DNA of 64,000 nt from Lysobacter sp. Root494 (GCF_001427225.1 NZ_LMFH01000009.1:124001-188000), one strand, 5' to 3'. Positions 27,180 through 36,943 are shown, numbered from the stretch's first letter. Numbers and translations: made by a program. Notes: a model not told the origin generated them from the letters alone.

Positions 27180-28187
27180 ATGTACAAGCCGAGCCGGCGG
27201 GTTCTCACCACCTCTTTCGTCTTCTGCGCATTGCTGGGCGCGCTGGGCGTGTGGACGCTGCTGCATCCGGCCAGCGTCTTCGTGCAGCCGTGGCGCGCCG
27301 AGCGCACCGCGACGGCGGTCGAGGACGTGCTGCTCGGCCCGTATCCGGTCGAAGCCGACTTCGCCGCGCTCAAGCAGCGCGGCGTCACCACGATCATCAG
27401 CCTGCTCGAGCCGAACGTTCCCTACGAGAAGGTCCTGCTAAACCAGGAACGCGAACGCGCCGCGCGCTACGGCATGACGGTGCAGAACTTCCCGATGGGC
27501 AGCATCCTCGGGCAGAAGTTCGGCAACGACTACGCGAAGAACTCGAAGGCCGCCGCCGAAGCCGCGATCGCCGCCGAGGGCATTGCCTACATCCACTGCT
27601 ACCTGGGCCTGCATCGCGCGCGCAACGTGCAGGGCTACCTCGCCCAGCACGTACGCTCGTCCAGCTACGCCGGCAGCACCGCGACCGCGAGCGCCGCCGA
27701 CCTCGATGCCGAGCACATCGCGCAGACCGCCTTCGAGGCGCGCGACTACCAGCGCAGCCTCGATGCACTGGCGAAGATCTCCGACAAGGGCCTGCGCGCC
27801 GCGCGGCTGGAAGCCTGGAACTACTACCGCCTGCGCCGGATTCCCGAAGCGCGCGCGAGCTTCGAGAAGGTGCTGCGCGACCACCCGGGCGACATGGACA
27901 CGCTGGGCGGGCTCGCCTACAGCAGCCTCGCCGACGGCAAGCTCGACGACGCCGAATTCGCCTTCACCCAGCTCCTCAGTGCGAAGAGCGACGACGTCTC
28001 CGCGATCGAGGGCATGGGCCATGTGCGCTATCGCCAGGGCCGCCAGGCGGAAGCGAAGACGCTGTTCGAGCGCGCTGCGCAGCTCAATCCGGACAATTCC
28101 GAAACCCGGGAGATGCTCGACCGGCTGCGAACGCCGCCGGCCGAGGGCGCCGGCGCGCCGGTCGCCGGCGTGACCGCTTCGCAATGA
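27180..28187 (+). CDS. Membrane Cys-based phosphatase with TPR repeats
   Basis: 335 residues. One helix at about 10-30, then a dual-specificity-phosphatase-like domain: GVTTIISLLEPNVPYEK, FPMGSILGQ and the P-loop IHCYLGLHRAR, with His139, Cys140 and Arg146 giving the HCX5R signature. Residues about 180-320 are TPR repeats (LEAWNYYRLRRIPEARASFE and following). The N-terminal helix suggests the phosphatase faces the periplasm, though the topology is not certain. It is the first gene of a six-gene set for a surface polysaccharide and could act on a lipid- or sugar-linked phosphate or on a protein. Fusion of this phosphatase type to TPRs is uncommon. Confidence 0.75.
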   Translation: MYKPSRRVLTTSFVFCALLGALGVWTLLHPASVFVQPWRAERTATAVEDVLLGPYPVEADFAALKQRGVTTIISLLEPNVPYEKVLLNQERERAARYGMTVQNFPMGSILGQKFGNDYAKNSKAAAEAAIAAEGIAYIHCYLGLHRARNVQGYLAQHVRSSSYAGSTATASAADLDAEHIAQTAFEARDYQRSLDALAKISDKGLRAARLEAWNYYRLRRIPEARASFEKVLRDHPGDMDTLGGLAYSSLADGKLDDAEFAFTQLLSAKSDDVSAIEGMGHVRYRQGRQAEAKTLFERAAQLNPDNSETREMLDRLRTPPAEGAGAPVAGVTASQ

Positions 28188-28242
28188 ACAGATCCATCCC
28201 GCGTTCCAGCCGTTTTTCCGTATCGAACAAAAAGGCATTCCC

Positions 28243-29307
28243 GTGGACTTCCTGACTTCCGCCAACCCGCGCGTCGTATTCGCCTTCTGGCTCGGTGTCG
28301 TCGTAATCGCGATGGCGCTGCTGATGCTGGGGGTGATCCTGGTGATGCGCCAGGTGGTGTTGCGCCGCGAGCGTAACCGCATCCGCGCGGCGACGCGCTG
28401 GCACCAGATCCTGATCGACTCCGCGCAGGGCGTGAGCACGTCGCCACCGTCGCTGCCGCGTTCCGACCTTCCCGGTTTCGTCGATGCCTGGAACCACGTG
28501 CACCAGTCGATGGCCAACCAGGACGAGACGGCGCTGCAGCGCGTCGCGCAGGAAATCGGGCTGGAGCAGCAGCTGTACGTGGCGATCGACCATGGCAGCT
28601 TCCACAACCGCGTGATGTCGATCATCGCGCTGGGCTACCTGCGCAGCCGCACCCACTTCGACAAGCTGGCGCGTTATCTCGACGACCGCAGCACGATCAT
28701 CTCGCTGAGCGCGGCGCGCGCGCTGATGCACATCGACCCGGCGCGCGCGGTGACGATGCTGGTACCGCACATCATGGCGCGCAACGACTGGCCGCAGGGC
28801 GGCGTCGCGCAGATCCTGCACGATGCGAGCCCGGAGCTGGTGTCGAATGAGCTCGGCCAGGCCACGCTGCAGGCGACGGCGGATGTCGCGCCGCGGCTGA
28901 TCCGCTTCCTCGCCGACGTCAGCCCGGCCGCGGCCGCGCCGGTGATCCGCCGCGTCCTGCAGTCACCGCCGGACGATCACCTGGTGTCCACCTGCCTGCA
29001 GGTGATGACCGATCCGGCCGATCTCGACCTGATCCGTTCACTGCTTACCCATGAGCGCTGGCACGTACGCATGCATGCGGCCGCCGCGATCGGCCGCATG
29101 GGCCAGCCGGGCGACGAGCAGCGCCTGCTGCCGCTGCTGGGCGATTCGCAATGGTGGGTGCGCTACCGCGCCGCGCAGGCGATCAGCCGCCTTCCGAACA
29201 TGGGCGGGGAAGCGCTGCACCTTCTCCGCGAACAACAGACCGACCGCTTCGCCTGCGACGTCCTCGACCAGGTGCTGGCGGAACGCAACATGGGAGTTAA
29301 CCAATGA
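28243..29307 (+). CDS. Membrane-anchored HEAT-repeat protein
   Basis: 354 residues from a GTG at 28243, with AAAGG upstream. One helix at about 12-36 is followed by a basic stretch (RRERNRIR) and about 300 residues of HEAT-like repeats, clearest near the end: HVRMHAAAAIGRMGQPGDEQ, then RLLPLLGDSQWWVRYRAAQA. It has no catalytic motif and probably scaffolds the neighbouring glycosyltransferase, whose ATG overlaps its stop by four bases. Confidence 0.8.
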   Translation: MDFLTSANPRVVFAFWLGVVVIAMALLMLGVILVMRQVVLRRERNRIRAATRWHQILIDSAQGVSTSPPSLPRSDLPGFVDAWNHVHQSMANQDETALQRVAQEIGLEQQLYVAIDHGSFHNRVMSIIALGYLRSRTHFDKLARYLDDRSTIISLSAARALMHIDPARAVTMLVPHIMARNDWPQGGVAQILHDASPELVSNELGQATLQATADVAPRLIRFLADVSPAAAAPVIRRVLQSPPDDHLVSTCLQVMTDPADLDLIRSLLTHERWHVRMHAAAAIGRMGQPGDEQRLLPLLGDSQWWVRYRAAQAISRLPNMGGEALHLLREQQTDRFACDVLDQVLAERNMGVNQ

Positions 29308-30833
29308 GCGCCGGATTCCTGGTCCTGCCGCCCGCCGTCGTGTCCGCGCTGGAATGGCTGCAGTGGGTGTTCTTCGCCTACTTCATCGTCATCAACGTGA
29401 CGTACCTGGCGCTGAACTACATCTCGATGTTCGGGATCCTGCGGCACATGCACGAGCACGGCACGAAGTTCATGTGGAACAACTTCCGTGCCTACCAGCC
29501 GCCGGTGAGCGTCATCGTTCCCGCCCACAACGAGGAGCGCACGATCGTCTCTTCGATCCGCTCGCTGCTGCGCCTGGGCTATCCGAACTTCGAGATCGTC
29601 GTGGTCAACGACGGCTCGACCGACGGCACGCTTGCCGAAGTGGTGAAGGCGTTCTCGCTGGTCGAATTCCCCGAGGCCTACCGCAAGCGCCTCAAGACCA
29701 GGGACGTGAACCGCGTCTACGCGTCCCCCACGTTCCCGAACGTACGCCTGGTCGACAAGGTCAACGGCGGCAAGGCCGATGCGCTCAATGCCGGCATCAA
29801 CTGCGCGCGCTATCCGCTGTTCTGCGTGGTCGACGCCGACTGCATCCTGCAGCAGGATAGCCTGGCGCGCGTGGTGCAGCCGTTCCTCGAGGACTCCACC
29901 ACCGTCGCCGCGGGCGGCGTGATCCGCGTGGTCAACGGCTGCCAGGTGAAGGACGGCTTCCTCACCAACGTCGACCTGCCCAAGAAGATCCTGCCGCTGG
30001 TGCAGACGGTGGAATACCTGCGCGCCTTCCTGTTCGGCCGCCTCGGCTGGTCGCCGATGAACGCGCTGCTGATCATCTCCGGCGCGTTCGGCGTGTTCTA
30101 CAAGGAACGCGTGATCGCGGCCGGCGGTTACCACGGCGACACCGTGGGCGAGGACATGGAACTGGTCGTGCGCCTGCACAAGCAGCTGCGCGAGGAGAAG
30201 CGCGACTACCGCATCACCTTCGTGCCCGATCCGATCTGCTGGACCGAGGCGCCGGAAGACCTGGGCTCGCTGCGCCGCCAGCGCATGCGCTGGCAGCAGG
30301 GCCTTGCCGAAAGCCTGTTCGGCAACTTCGGTCTGATGTTCCGCCGCAACGGTGGTGCGGTGGGCTGGCTCGCGTTCCCCTTCATGCTGTTCTTCGAATG
30401 CATCGGGCCCGCGATCGAAGTGCTCGGTTACGTTTCCATCATCGTGCTCGGCCTCGCCGGCGCGCTCTCGCCGGAAGCGTTCTTCGTGTTCCTGTTCGCA
30501 TCCGTCGGCCTCGGCGTGCTGTTGTCGACCAACGCGCTGGTGCTGGAGGAACTGTCGTTCCACCTGTACCCGCGCCCGGGCCAGCAGTTCAAGCTGTTCC
30601 TGGTGTCGATCTTCGAGAACTTCGGCTACCGCCAGCTCACGTCCGTGTGGCGCCTGATGGGCCTGGTGCGCTGGCTCGTGCGCCTGCGCGGCCGTTCGCG
30701 CTGGGGCCGTGTCCATCGCAATGCGACGTGGCAGCACGAAGGTTCGCCCGACGACGCCGTTCCCGCACCGCATGTCGCCGGCATCTCGGGCGGCACCTGG
30801 CCGCCGCCGAAGCCGCCCGCGAAGGTGGACTGA
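29304..30833 (+). CDS. Processive GT2 glycosyltransferase (PgaC/BcsA-like)
   Basis: 509 residues: a helix at 16-42, a GT2 catalytic domain, then three or four helices at about 350-440. Catalytic residues seen: Asp103 (VVVNDGSTDGT), DAD at 177-179, the Glu-Asp pair 283-284 (GDTVGEDMELV) and QRMRW at 326-330. This is the set found in processive beta-glycan synthases such as PgaC and hyaluronan synthase. It lacks a PilZ domain. It sits with a YaiO-type pore gene, as YaiP does in E. coli. The sugar polymerised is unknown. Confidence 0.9.
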   Translation: MSAGFLVLPPAVVSALEWLQWVFFAYFIVINVTYLALNYISMFGILRHMHEHGTKFMWNNFRAYQPPVSVIVPAHNEERTIVSSIRSLLRLGYPNFEIVVVNDGSTDGTLAEVVKAFSLVEFPEAYRKRLKTRDVNRVYASPTFPNVRLVDKVNGGKADALNAGINCARYPLFCVVDADCILQQDSLARVVQPFLEDSTTVAAGGVIRVVNGCQVKDGFLTNVDLPKKILPLVQTVEYLRAFLFGRLGWSPMNALLIISGAFGVFYKERVIAAGGYHGDTVGEDMELVVRLHKQLREEKRDYRITFVPDPICWTEAPEDLGSLRRQRMRWQQGLAESLFGNFGLMFRRNGGAVGWLAFPFMLFFECIGPAIEVLGYVSIIVLGLAGALSPEAFFVFLFASVGLGVLLSTNALVLEELSFHLYPRPGQQFKLFLVSIFENFGYRQLTSVWRLMGLVRWLVRLRGRSRWGRVHRNATWQHEGSPDDAVPAPHVAGISGGTWPPPKPPAKVD

Positions 30834-30890
30834 ACCATGTCCATTCTTTCGATGCCAATGTCTGCTTCCGTTTCGAACCAGGAGTGCTCC

Positions 30891-32225
30891 ATGCGCCGTG
30901 TATCCCGCCTCACCGTGAAGGCACTCGCATTCGCCTGCGCGGTGACGCTGGCCTCCAGCGCGAATGCGCAAGACGCAGCCGCACAGGTAGAAGCCGCGCA
31001 AGTTGAAGCGACGCAGACCGCCTCGATGCAGGCACTGCCGCAGGACGCCAGCTACGACCAGCAGTTCGCCCACGCGCGTGACCTGGCTACCAATGGCCGT
31101 CGCGAAGAAGCCGTCGCGCTGTACACGGCGATGCTTGCGCAGTCGCCGGCCAACACCGACCTGCTGCTCGCACGCGGCCGCACCAACGCGTGGATGAAGC
31201 GCTGGCCTGAAGCCGAAGCCGACCTCACCGCGGTGACCGCCGCGAAGCCGGACTACGCCGATGCGTGGTCGGCGCTTGGCGACATGTACCTGTGGAACGA
31301 TCGTCCGCAGCAGGCCGCGGGCGCGTATGCACGCTGGGCCGAGCTCGATACCGGTGATCCCGCGCCCGTGATCGCACTGGGCCGTGCGCATCGCGCTGCC
31401 GGCGACTTCGCCGCCGCGCGCGCCGACTTCGACGCGGCGCGCGCACGCGGCGCCGACCCGGCGCAGGTGGACGATTACGTCGCATCGTTGCAACCGCGCA
31501 TCGCCGACCAGGAAGACGTGCTACCGCCGGGCTACCGGTGGGCGCTGCGCATCGGCGGCACCAACACCAGCTTCGATCCGTCCTCGCGCGAGGACTGGAA
31601 CGAGTACGAGATCGCGCTGCGCCGCAAGTTCGATCGCGGCTCGCTCGCGCTGGAAATGCTCAGTGCCGATCGCTTCGGCAATCACGGCACGGCCTGGGCG
31701 CTGGACGGTTACGTTTCGCTGTGGGAGCGCGCCTACGCCAACGTGCGCTACCAGAACGGCGGCGACCTGTTTGCCGACAACGCGTGGCGCGCCGAGCTGT
31801 TCCAGGGCGTGGGCAGCGGCTGGGAGATCTCCGGCAGCTACGACCACATGGAGTTCGGCGATTCCGACACCGACATGTACGGCGTCGGCGTGGGCCGCTA
31901 CTGGGGCAACTTCTACGCGCGTTATCGCCTGCTGCATGTGCCGGGCGTGGGTTCGGGCAGCCTCAGTCATCGCGCGCAGCTGCGCTACTACTATGCAGGC
32001 AATGCCGACGACTATTTCGAGGTCTATGCCGGCAATGGCCGCAGCCACGAAATCGACAACAGCGGCTTCGATCGCGTCGTCGGCAGCAGCCATTCCTCAT
32101 TCGGCGCCAATTACGTGAACTACTTCGCGCCGCACTGGGGCTTCAAGCTGGGCGTGGGCTTCGCCAACGACGTGGACGGATTCGATGAGCGCAGCGTTTC
32201 CGCCTCGATCTATTCGCGCTGGTGA
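30891..32225 (+). CDS. TPR-YaiO outer-membrane beta-barrel protein
   Basis: 444 residues from the ATG at 30891, with AGGAG upstream; earlier in-frame starts have no signal peptide. The signal ends ANAQ. TPRs occupy about 50-200 (FAHARDLATNGRREEAVALY and PDYADAWSALGDMYLWNDRP). A YaiO-type barrel of about 220 residues follows (YEIALRRKFDRGSLALEMLS), ending in aromatic YSRW. TPR plus barrel mirrors PgaA/BcsC exporters, so it is a likely export pore for the polymer made by the GT2. Confidence 0.88.
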   Translation: MRRVSRLTVKALAFACAVTLASSANAQDAAAQVEAAQVEATQTASMQALPQDASYDQQFAHARDLATNGRREEAVALYTAMLAQSPANTDLLLARGRTNAWMKRWPEAEADLTAVTAAKPDYADAWSALGDMYLWNDRPQQAAGAYARWAELDTGDPAPVIALGRAHRAAGDFAAARADFDAARARGADPAQVDDYVASLQPRIADQEDVLPPGYRWALRIGGTNTSFDPSSREDWNEYEIALRRKFDRGSLALEMLSADRFGNHGTAWALDGYVSLWERAYANVRYQNGGDLFADNAWRAELFQGVGSGWEISGSYDHMEFGDSDTDMYGVGVGRYWGNFYARYRLLHVPGVGSGSLSHRAQLRYYYAGNADDYFEVYAGNGRSHEIDNSGFDRVVGSSHSSFGANYVNYFAPHWGFKLGVGFANDVDGFDERSVSASIYSRW

Positions 32226-32229
32226 GGTG

Positions 32230-34617
32230 ATGGCCGGTCGCAACGAGGGCCGGCCCCGCGCAGCCGCACTGTTTGTTTCCCTGGTGCCCGCGTTGCTCGC
32301 GGGCCTGGTGTGCTTGCGGGCGTGGGCGGCCTGGGCCGGCTGGCAGTCGCAACCGCTGAGCGCGCGCGCCATCGGCCTGGCGACATGCGACGATCTGCTC
32401 GCCTTCGGCCGCAGCCTGCCGCTTCTGTTCCTGCTTTCCTGGCCGCTGCTGCGGTTGCGCATCGCGCGCTGGCGCATGATTTCGATCGCAGTGCTATGGA
32501 GCGCGTGGCTCGCGGTGCAGATCGCGCTGGAGCAGTACTTCCTGGTCACGCAGGCGCCGCTCGGCGCCGACCTGTTCGGCTATTCGTGGAGCGAAGTCGC
32601 CACCACCGCACGGGGAGGCGCACGCGTGGATGCCATGACCCTGGCGGGTTGGCTGTTGCCGATCGCGGCGATGCTTGCGCTGCTGGCCCATCTGGCACGC
32701 AAGCCGCCGGTATCGAATGCGAAAGCCGCGGCCGCCGCGCTGATCGCCTGCGCCGGGTTGTGGCTGGTGCCGTCATCGCTGTTCGCGATGGAAGGCGAGG
32801 ATGAGTCCCTGCAGGGAGCCACGCACAACAAGCTGGCGTACTTCGCCGGCGACAACCTGCGCTACTGGAGCGGCGATGCGTCGCCCACGCCGGGGATGGC
32901 CGCGAGCGCGATGGCGGCGACGCCAGACTCCACGCCACTGGATCCGGACTATCCGTTCCTGCATCGCGAGCAGACGCCCGACGTGCTCGGTCCGCTCCTG
33001 AGCACGGCGTCCGCGCAGCCGCCGCACTTCGTCTTCATCATCGTCGAAGGCCTCGGCCGCAGTTTTTCCGGCCCCGATGCGGCGCTTGGCAGCTTCACGC
33101 CATTCCTCGACGAACTCGCCGGCCGCAGCCTGTACTGGAGCAACTTCCTCGCGCCGCAGGGGCGCACGTTCGCCGTGCTGCCTTCGGTGTTCGGTTCGCT
33201 GCCGTTCGGCGAGAAGGGCTTTGCCGCGCTGGGCGAGCGCATGCCGCGCCACGCAGGCCTGCTCAGCGTATTGAAGCAGCAGGGTTATGCCACGCGCTTC
33301 TACTCGGGCTTCGACAGCGACTTCGACAACGAGCGCGCCTACCTGAAGCTGCAGGGCGTCGAGCGCCTCGTCGACAGCGACGGCTTCGGGCCCGGCTACG
33401 CACGCAATCCCCTCAGCGGCTGGGGTTACGACGACAGCGCGCTGGTTGCCCGCGTGCTCGCCGATCCGCCGCCGGCGGTGCCCAGCGTCACCGTGATCCA
33501 GACGATGTCGATGCACACCTCGTATCGCTTCGAAGGCCAGGATGCCTGGCGCCGACGCTTCGAGCAGCGCCTGGACGAACTGCATGTCGCCGACGCCGAC
33601 AAGGAGCGCTATCGCGCCCATGCCGACATCTATTCGACGGTGATGTTCACCGATGACGCATTGCGCCGCTACTTCGAGGCAATGCAGCGTGCGCCGGAAT
33701 ACGGCAACACCGTCTTCATCGTCACCGGCGACCATCGTCTTCCTGAAATCCCGATGGACACCAGGATCGAGCGCTACCACGTGCCGCTGATCGTGTTCTC
33801 GCCGCTGCTCAAGCATCCGCAGCGCATCCGTGCCGTGTCCTCGCAGCTCGACATCACGCCCTCGCTGCTGGCGTATCTGGCCAACAACTACGCCCTGCAG
33901 CGGCCGGCCCAGGTCGCGTGGACGGGGAGCGGACTCGATACCGGAACCGGGTTCCGCAACGACCACGACATTCCGCTCAAGCACGCCAAGACGATCCTTG
34001 CCGACTTCGTCTCGGGTCCGTGGTTCATCAGCCACGACCAGCTGTACCGGCTCGAAGACGGCATGCGCATCGCGCCGCTCGAGGACGACGCGGCGAAGGC
34101 GCAGGTGCGGGGCCGTTTCGCGCGCTACCTGCAGGCGAATGAACACTTTGCGCGTACCTTGAAACTCTCGCCGGAAGCGGATGCGCCGAACCTGGTCGGC
34201 TACGCCGTGCCACCAGTTCCGCGTGCAGAGACATCGCCACCAATCGCACCGAAAACGCTGTACGTGCACGACATCGCCGCCCCGGAAGGCTCCGATGCGG
34301 CGACGGTTGAAGTCAGCGCGCGCTTCACCAACGCAACCGGCAAGCCGGGCGATGCGTTCGTTCCGCTGCTGGTGCTGAGCGATCGCGGCGGACGCCAGGT
34401 GCGCGAGAGTTACGCCACGCCGCTGCATCTGGCGGCGGGCGGCACCGGCGAGGCCAGGTTCGAGATGAAGCTGGAAGGCTTGCCGTCGGGCCAGTATTTC
34501 ATCGCGGTGCTGCCGTCGCATCCCGATACGGGGCGGCGCGTGGGCGAGGGCGCTTATCGCATCCCGCTGAAGATCCGCTGCTGCGCACCAGGCGGCGGCG
34601 CGCTGGCGCGGCCGTGA
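32230..34617 (+). CDS. LtaS-like sulfatase-fold membrane protein
   Basis: 795 residues from the ATG at 32230, four bases after the previous stop. About four or five N-terminal helices (to about residue 190) precede an alkaline-phosphatase/sulfatase domain: FVFIIVEGLGRSFSGPDAAL, the probable nucleophile Thr in APQGRTFAVLPSVFGSLPFG, TVIQTMSMHTSYRF and VFIVTGDHRLPE. The last 140 residues are an extra beta-rich domain. The family (LtaS, OpgB, EptA relatives) moves phosphoglycerol or phosphoethanolamine, so here it may decorate the exported glycan. A CC pair near the C-terminus (KIRCCAPG) is odd. Confidence 0.85.
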   Translation: MAGRNEGRPRAAALFVSLVPALLAGLVCLRAWAAWAGWQSQPLSARAIGLATCDDLLAFGRSLPLLFLLSWPLLRLRIARWRMISIAVLWSAWLAVQIALEQYFLVTQAPLGADLFGYSWSEVATTARGGARVDAMTLAGWLLPIAAMLALLAHLARKPPVSNAKAAAAALIACAGLWLVPSSLFAMEGEDESLQGATHNKLAYFAGDNLRYWSGDASPTPGMAASAMAATPDSTPLDPDYPFLHREQTPDVLGPLLSTASAQPPHFVFIIVEGLGRSFSGPDAALGSFTPFLDELAGRSLYWSNFLAPQGRTFAVLPSVFGSLPFGEKGFAALGERMPRHAGLLSVLKQQGYATRFYSGFDSDFDNERAYLKLQGVERLVDSDGFGPGYARNPLSGWGYDDSALVARVLADPPPAVPSVTVIQTMSMHTSYRFEGQDAWRRRFEQRLDELHVADADKERYRAHADIYSTVMFTDDALRRYFEAMQRAPEYGNTVFIVTGDHRLPEIPMDTRIERYHVPLIVFSPLLKHPQRIRAVSSQLDITPSLLAYLANNYALQRPAQVAWTGSGLDTGTGFRNDHDIPLKHAKTILADFVSGPWFISHDQLYRLEDGMRIAPLEDDAAKAQVRGRFARYLQANEHFARTLKLSPEADAPNLVGYAVPPVPRAETSPPIAPKTLYVHDIAAPEGSDAATVEVSARFTNATGKPGDAFVPLLVLSDRGGRQVRESYATPLHLAAGGTGEARFEMKLEGLPSGQYFIAVLPSHPDTGRRVGEGAYRIPLKIRCCAPGGGALARP

Positions 34618-34639
34618 TCGTCCGTTCGGAGGTGGTCCG

Positions 34640-35584
34640 ATGAAGCCAGTGCTGCGCGCACTTGCCGCATTCACACTGATGCTGCTCGCCTTTGGCGCAG
34701 CGGCTGCGCCGCCGCCGTCGCGCGCGGTGTGGACCTGGGAACGCGACAGCTACGCGATGCTGGAGTCGCCGGCGGCGGCCGAAGCGGCCTTCGACTTCCT
34801 GCGCAGCAAGCGCGTCGACACGATCTACATGTACGCCGATGCGTTCGAGGGCCGCAATCTCGTTGCCGACCAGCCGCAACGCTATCGCACCTTCATCGCG
34901 CAGGCGCATGCGCGCGGCTTCCGCGTGTATGCGTTGCTGGGGTCGGCTTACCTGCATACCGAGCGCTACATCTTGCCGGGCCAGCGAAAAGAGGCGGCGG
35001 CGATGCTGAAGCGCGTGCTCGATTACAACGCGGGCGCAGCGGCCGAAGCACGCTTCGATGGCGCCAACCTCGACATCGAGCCGCACCTGCTCGACGAATG
35101 GAACGACACCAATCGTGAAAACCTGCTGCGTGATTTCCTCGACGTGAGCGCCGCGTGGATGGCGATGAAGAAGGAATCCGGACAGACGCTGGCGATCGGC
35201 CCGGCGATGCCGTTCTGGTTCGACGGCATTCCGGTGGCATGGCACGGCCGCACGCGGCCCGCGAGCGAGCACTTCGCCGACCTCTACGATTACGTCGCGC
35301 TGATGGACTATCGCGACCACGCCGACGGGCGCGACGGCATCATTGCGCACGCCGCGAAGGAGATGGCGTACGCGGAGGAGATCGGAAAGCAGGTGGTCAT
35401 CGGCCTGGAGCTCACGCCGAACGAGTTGAAGAAGGTAACGTTCCACCATCGCCACGAAGCGGACCTGGAGCGGGAGATGGCGGCTACCGAAGAGGCGTAT
35501 GGGAAGTCGAGGGCGTTTGCCGGGTTCGCGCTACATCACTATCGCGGGTATCGCGAATGGGCAGAGAAGCAGCGTAGGAAGTAG
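34640..35584 (+). CDS. Secreted TIM-barrel, glycoside-hydrolase-like protein
   Basis: 314 residues from the ATG at 34640, with GGAGGTGG upstream and a signal peptide ending about GAAAA. I do not recognise the exact family. The pattern is TIM-barrel-like: VDTIYMYADAFEG, ARGFRVYALLGSAYLHTERY, the acidic strand RFDGANLDIEPHLLDEW, LAIGPAMPFWFDGIPV and YDYVALMDYRDHADG. The DIEPH strand and the second acidic strand would be the catalytic end in a hydrolase. Last gene of the operon, it may trim the polymer as the PgaB C-terminal domain does. Confidence 0.65.
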   Translation: MKPVLRALAAFTLMLLAFGAAAAPPPSRAVWTWERDSYAMLESPAAAEAAFDFLRSKRVDTIYMYADAFEGRNLVADQPQRYRTFIAQAHARGFRVYALLGSAYLHTERYILPGQRKEAAAMLKRVLDYNAGAAAEARFDGANLDIEPHLLDEWNDTNRENLLRDFLDVSAAWMAMKKESGQTLAIGPAMPFWFDGIPVAWHGRTRPASEHFADLYDYVALMDYRDHADGRDGIIAHAAKEMAYAEEIGKQVVIGLELTPNELKKVTFHHRHEADLEREMAATEEAYGKSRAFAGFALHHYRGYREWAEKQRRK

Positions 35585-35681
35585 TACAGGGCGAGGCATT
35601 CCCGGAGTGCACTGCGCAGGTACTGCCTTAGCTAGCTCTCGCTCTCGTTCTCGCTCTGTTTTTTTTGCGTCGTTGTCTGCT

Positions 35682-35720
35682 TTTGCTCGTCATTCCCGCG
35701 AAAGCGGAATCCAGTGACTT
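35682..35720. repeat. Dispersed palindromic repeat, type B
   Basis: Core GCTCGTCATTCCCGCGAAAG then CGGAATCCAGTGACTT. It faces the copy at 35841-35877 in inverted orientation, about 120 bases away. Confidence 0.8.
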
Positions 35721-35840
35721 GGCTTTCGTTCTTGTTCTGTTCCTGATCGAAAACGCGGATTTCTTTTTCAGGACGAATGTCCGTTCCGGCGGCTTTGCTT
35801 TTTATCAAGCTTGGAAGTGCAACAAAAGCAGAAGCGTAAG

Positions 35841-35877
35841 TCGCTGGATTCCCGCTTTCGCGGGAATGACGAGCAAC
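35841..35877. repeat. Dispersed palindromic repeat, type B (inverted partner)
   Basis: TCGCTGGATTCCCGCTTTCG followed by CGGGAATGACGAGCAA. It is the reverse-complement form of the copy at 35682-35720. Confidence 0.8.
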
Positions 35878-35885
35878 GACAACAA

Positions 35886-35943
<58 letters not shown>

Positions 35944-35974
35944 CACAGCAGTCGGTCAGTGAATCGACCTGCGT

Positions 35975-36943
35975 CTACCGCTCCGACTGCCCCGTCTCGT
36001 CATATCCCCCGCGCTCGAACAACGCCGGCCGGATCAACTCGGTGAACGCCCGCGCCTGCGGCGACAGGAACTTGCCCTTGCGTACCACCACGCCATAGCT
36101 GCGCGACGGGAAATATTTCGCCAGCGACCGCGCCACCAGTCGCTCGCGATCCGCATCGGTCAGGCAGATCGCGGTGACGATGCTGATGCCCATGCCCATC
36201 GCCACGTACTGCTTGATCACTTCCCAGCCGCCGACTTCCAGCGCCACGGTGTACGGCACCCGGTTCTGCTGGAAGACCAGATCGACGAGCCGGTACGTGG
36301 TGAGGCGCTGCGGCGGCAGGATCAGGCCATAAGGCGAAAGATCGGAGAGCTGCAGTTCCGGCTTGCTCGCCAGCGGATGATCGCGCGGCGTGATCAGCAT
36401 CGGTTCGAAGCGGTAGACCGGCGCGTAATCGAGGTCCGCGGGCACGTCGAGCATCGAACCCACCGCAAGATCGACCCCATCCGAACGCAGCAGCTCCAGG
36501 CCGCCCGCGCCGGTGACGTTGTGCAGGCTCAACCGGATCTCCGGGTGCTGCGCCTTGAACGCTTCGACGATCTTCGGCAGCAGGTAGAGGATGGTCGAAC
36601 TGCCGGCCGCGACATGCAGCTCGCCCGCATCCAGTCCGCCCAACCGGTCCTGGAACACGGCGTCCAGTCCATCGAGGCCTTCAACCAGCGGCCGGGCGAG
36701 GTCGTACAGCTCCTGTCCCTCGCGGGTGAGGGTGATGCGGCGGCCGCTGCGCTCGAGCAGTCGCACCCCGAAGTCCCGTTCGAGCGCCTGCAATTGCAGG
36801 GTCACGGCCGGCTGGCTGAGGAACAGCGCCTCCGCCGCCCGCGAGACCGAGCCCAGCCGGGCGGTCTGGCAGAAGGCGCGAAGCGGCTTCAGGCGGTCGC
36901 CCTTGTAGGCGAAGCGGGGCGCGGGAGGCGGCTTGGCGGGCAT
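35975..36943 (-). CDS. LysR-family (CysB-like) regulator of the glyoxylate genes
   Basis: 322 residues. The winged helix-turn-helix is FCQTARLGSVSRAAEALFLS followed by QPAVTLQLQALE. The effector-binding domain starts at about 95 (GELHVAAGSSTILYLLPKIV). The protein resembles CysB-type LysR members. It is divergent from aceB, with 118 bases between the two starts and a LysR-type palindrome in the gap, so control of aceB-aceA and of itself is likely. The effector is unknown. Confidence 0.9.
   Translation of the reverse strand: MPAKPPPAPRFAYKGDRLKPLRAFCQTARLGSVSRAAEALFLSQPAVTLQLQALERDFGVRLLERSGRRITLTREGQELYDLARPLVEGLDGLDAVFQDRLGGLDAGELHVAAGSSTILYLLPKIVEAFKAQHPEIRLSLHNVTGAGGLELLRSDGVDLAVGSMLDVPADLDYAPVYRFEPMLITPRDHPLASKPELQLSDLSPYGLILPPQRLTTYRLVDLVFQQNRVPYTVALEVGGWEVIKQYVAMGMGISIVTAICLTDADRERLVARSLAKYFPSRSYGVVVRKGKFLSPQARAFTELIRPALFERGGYDETGQSER

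Noticed and set aside
29163..31493. Minus-strand frame of 776 residues
   Set aside because: Antisense to the glycosyltransferase and YaiO genes, which have catalytic motifs and signal peptides.
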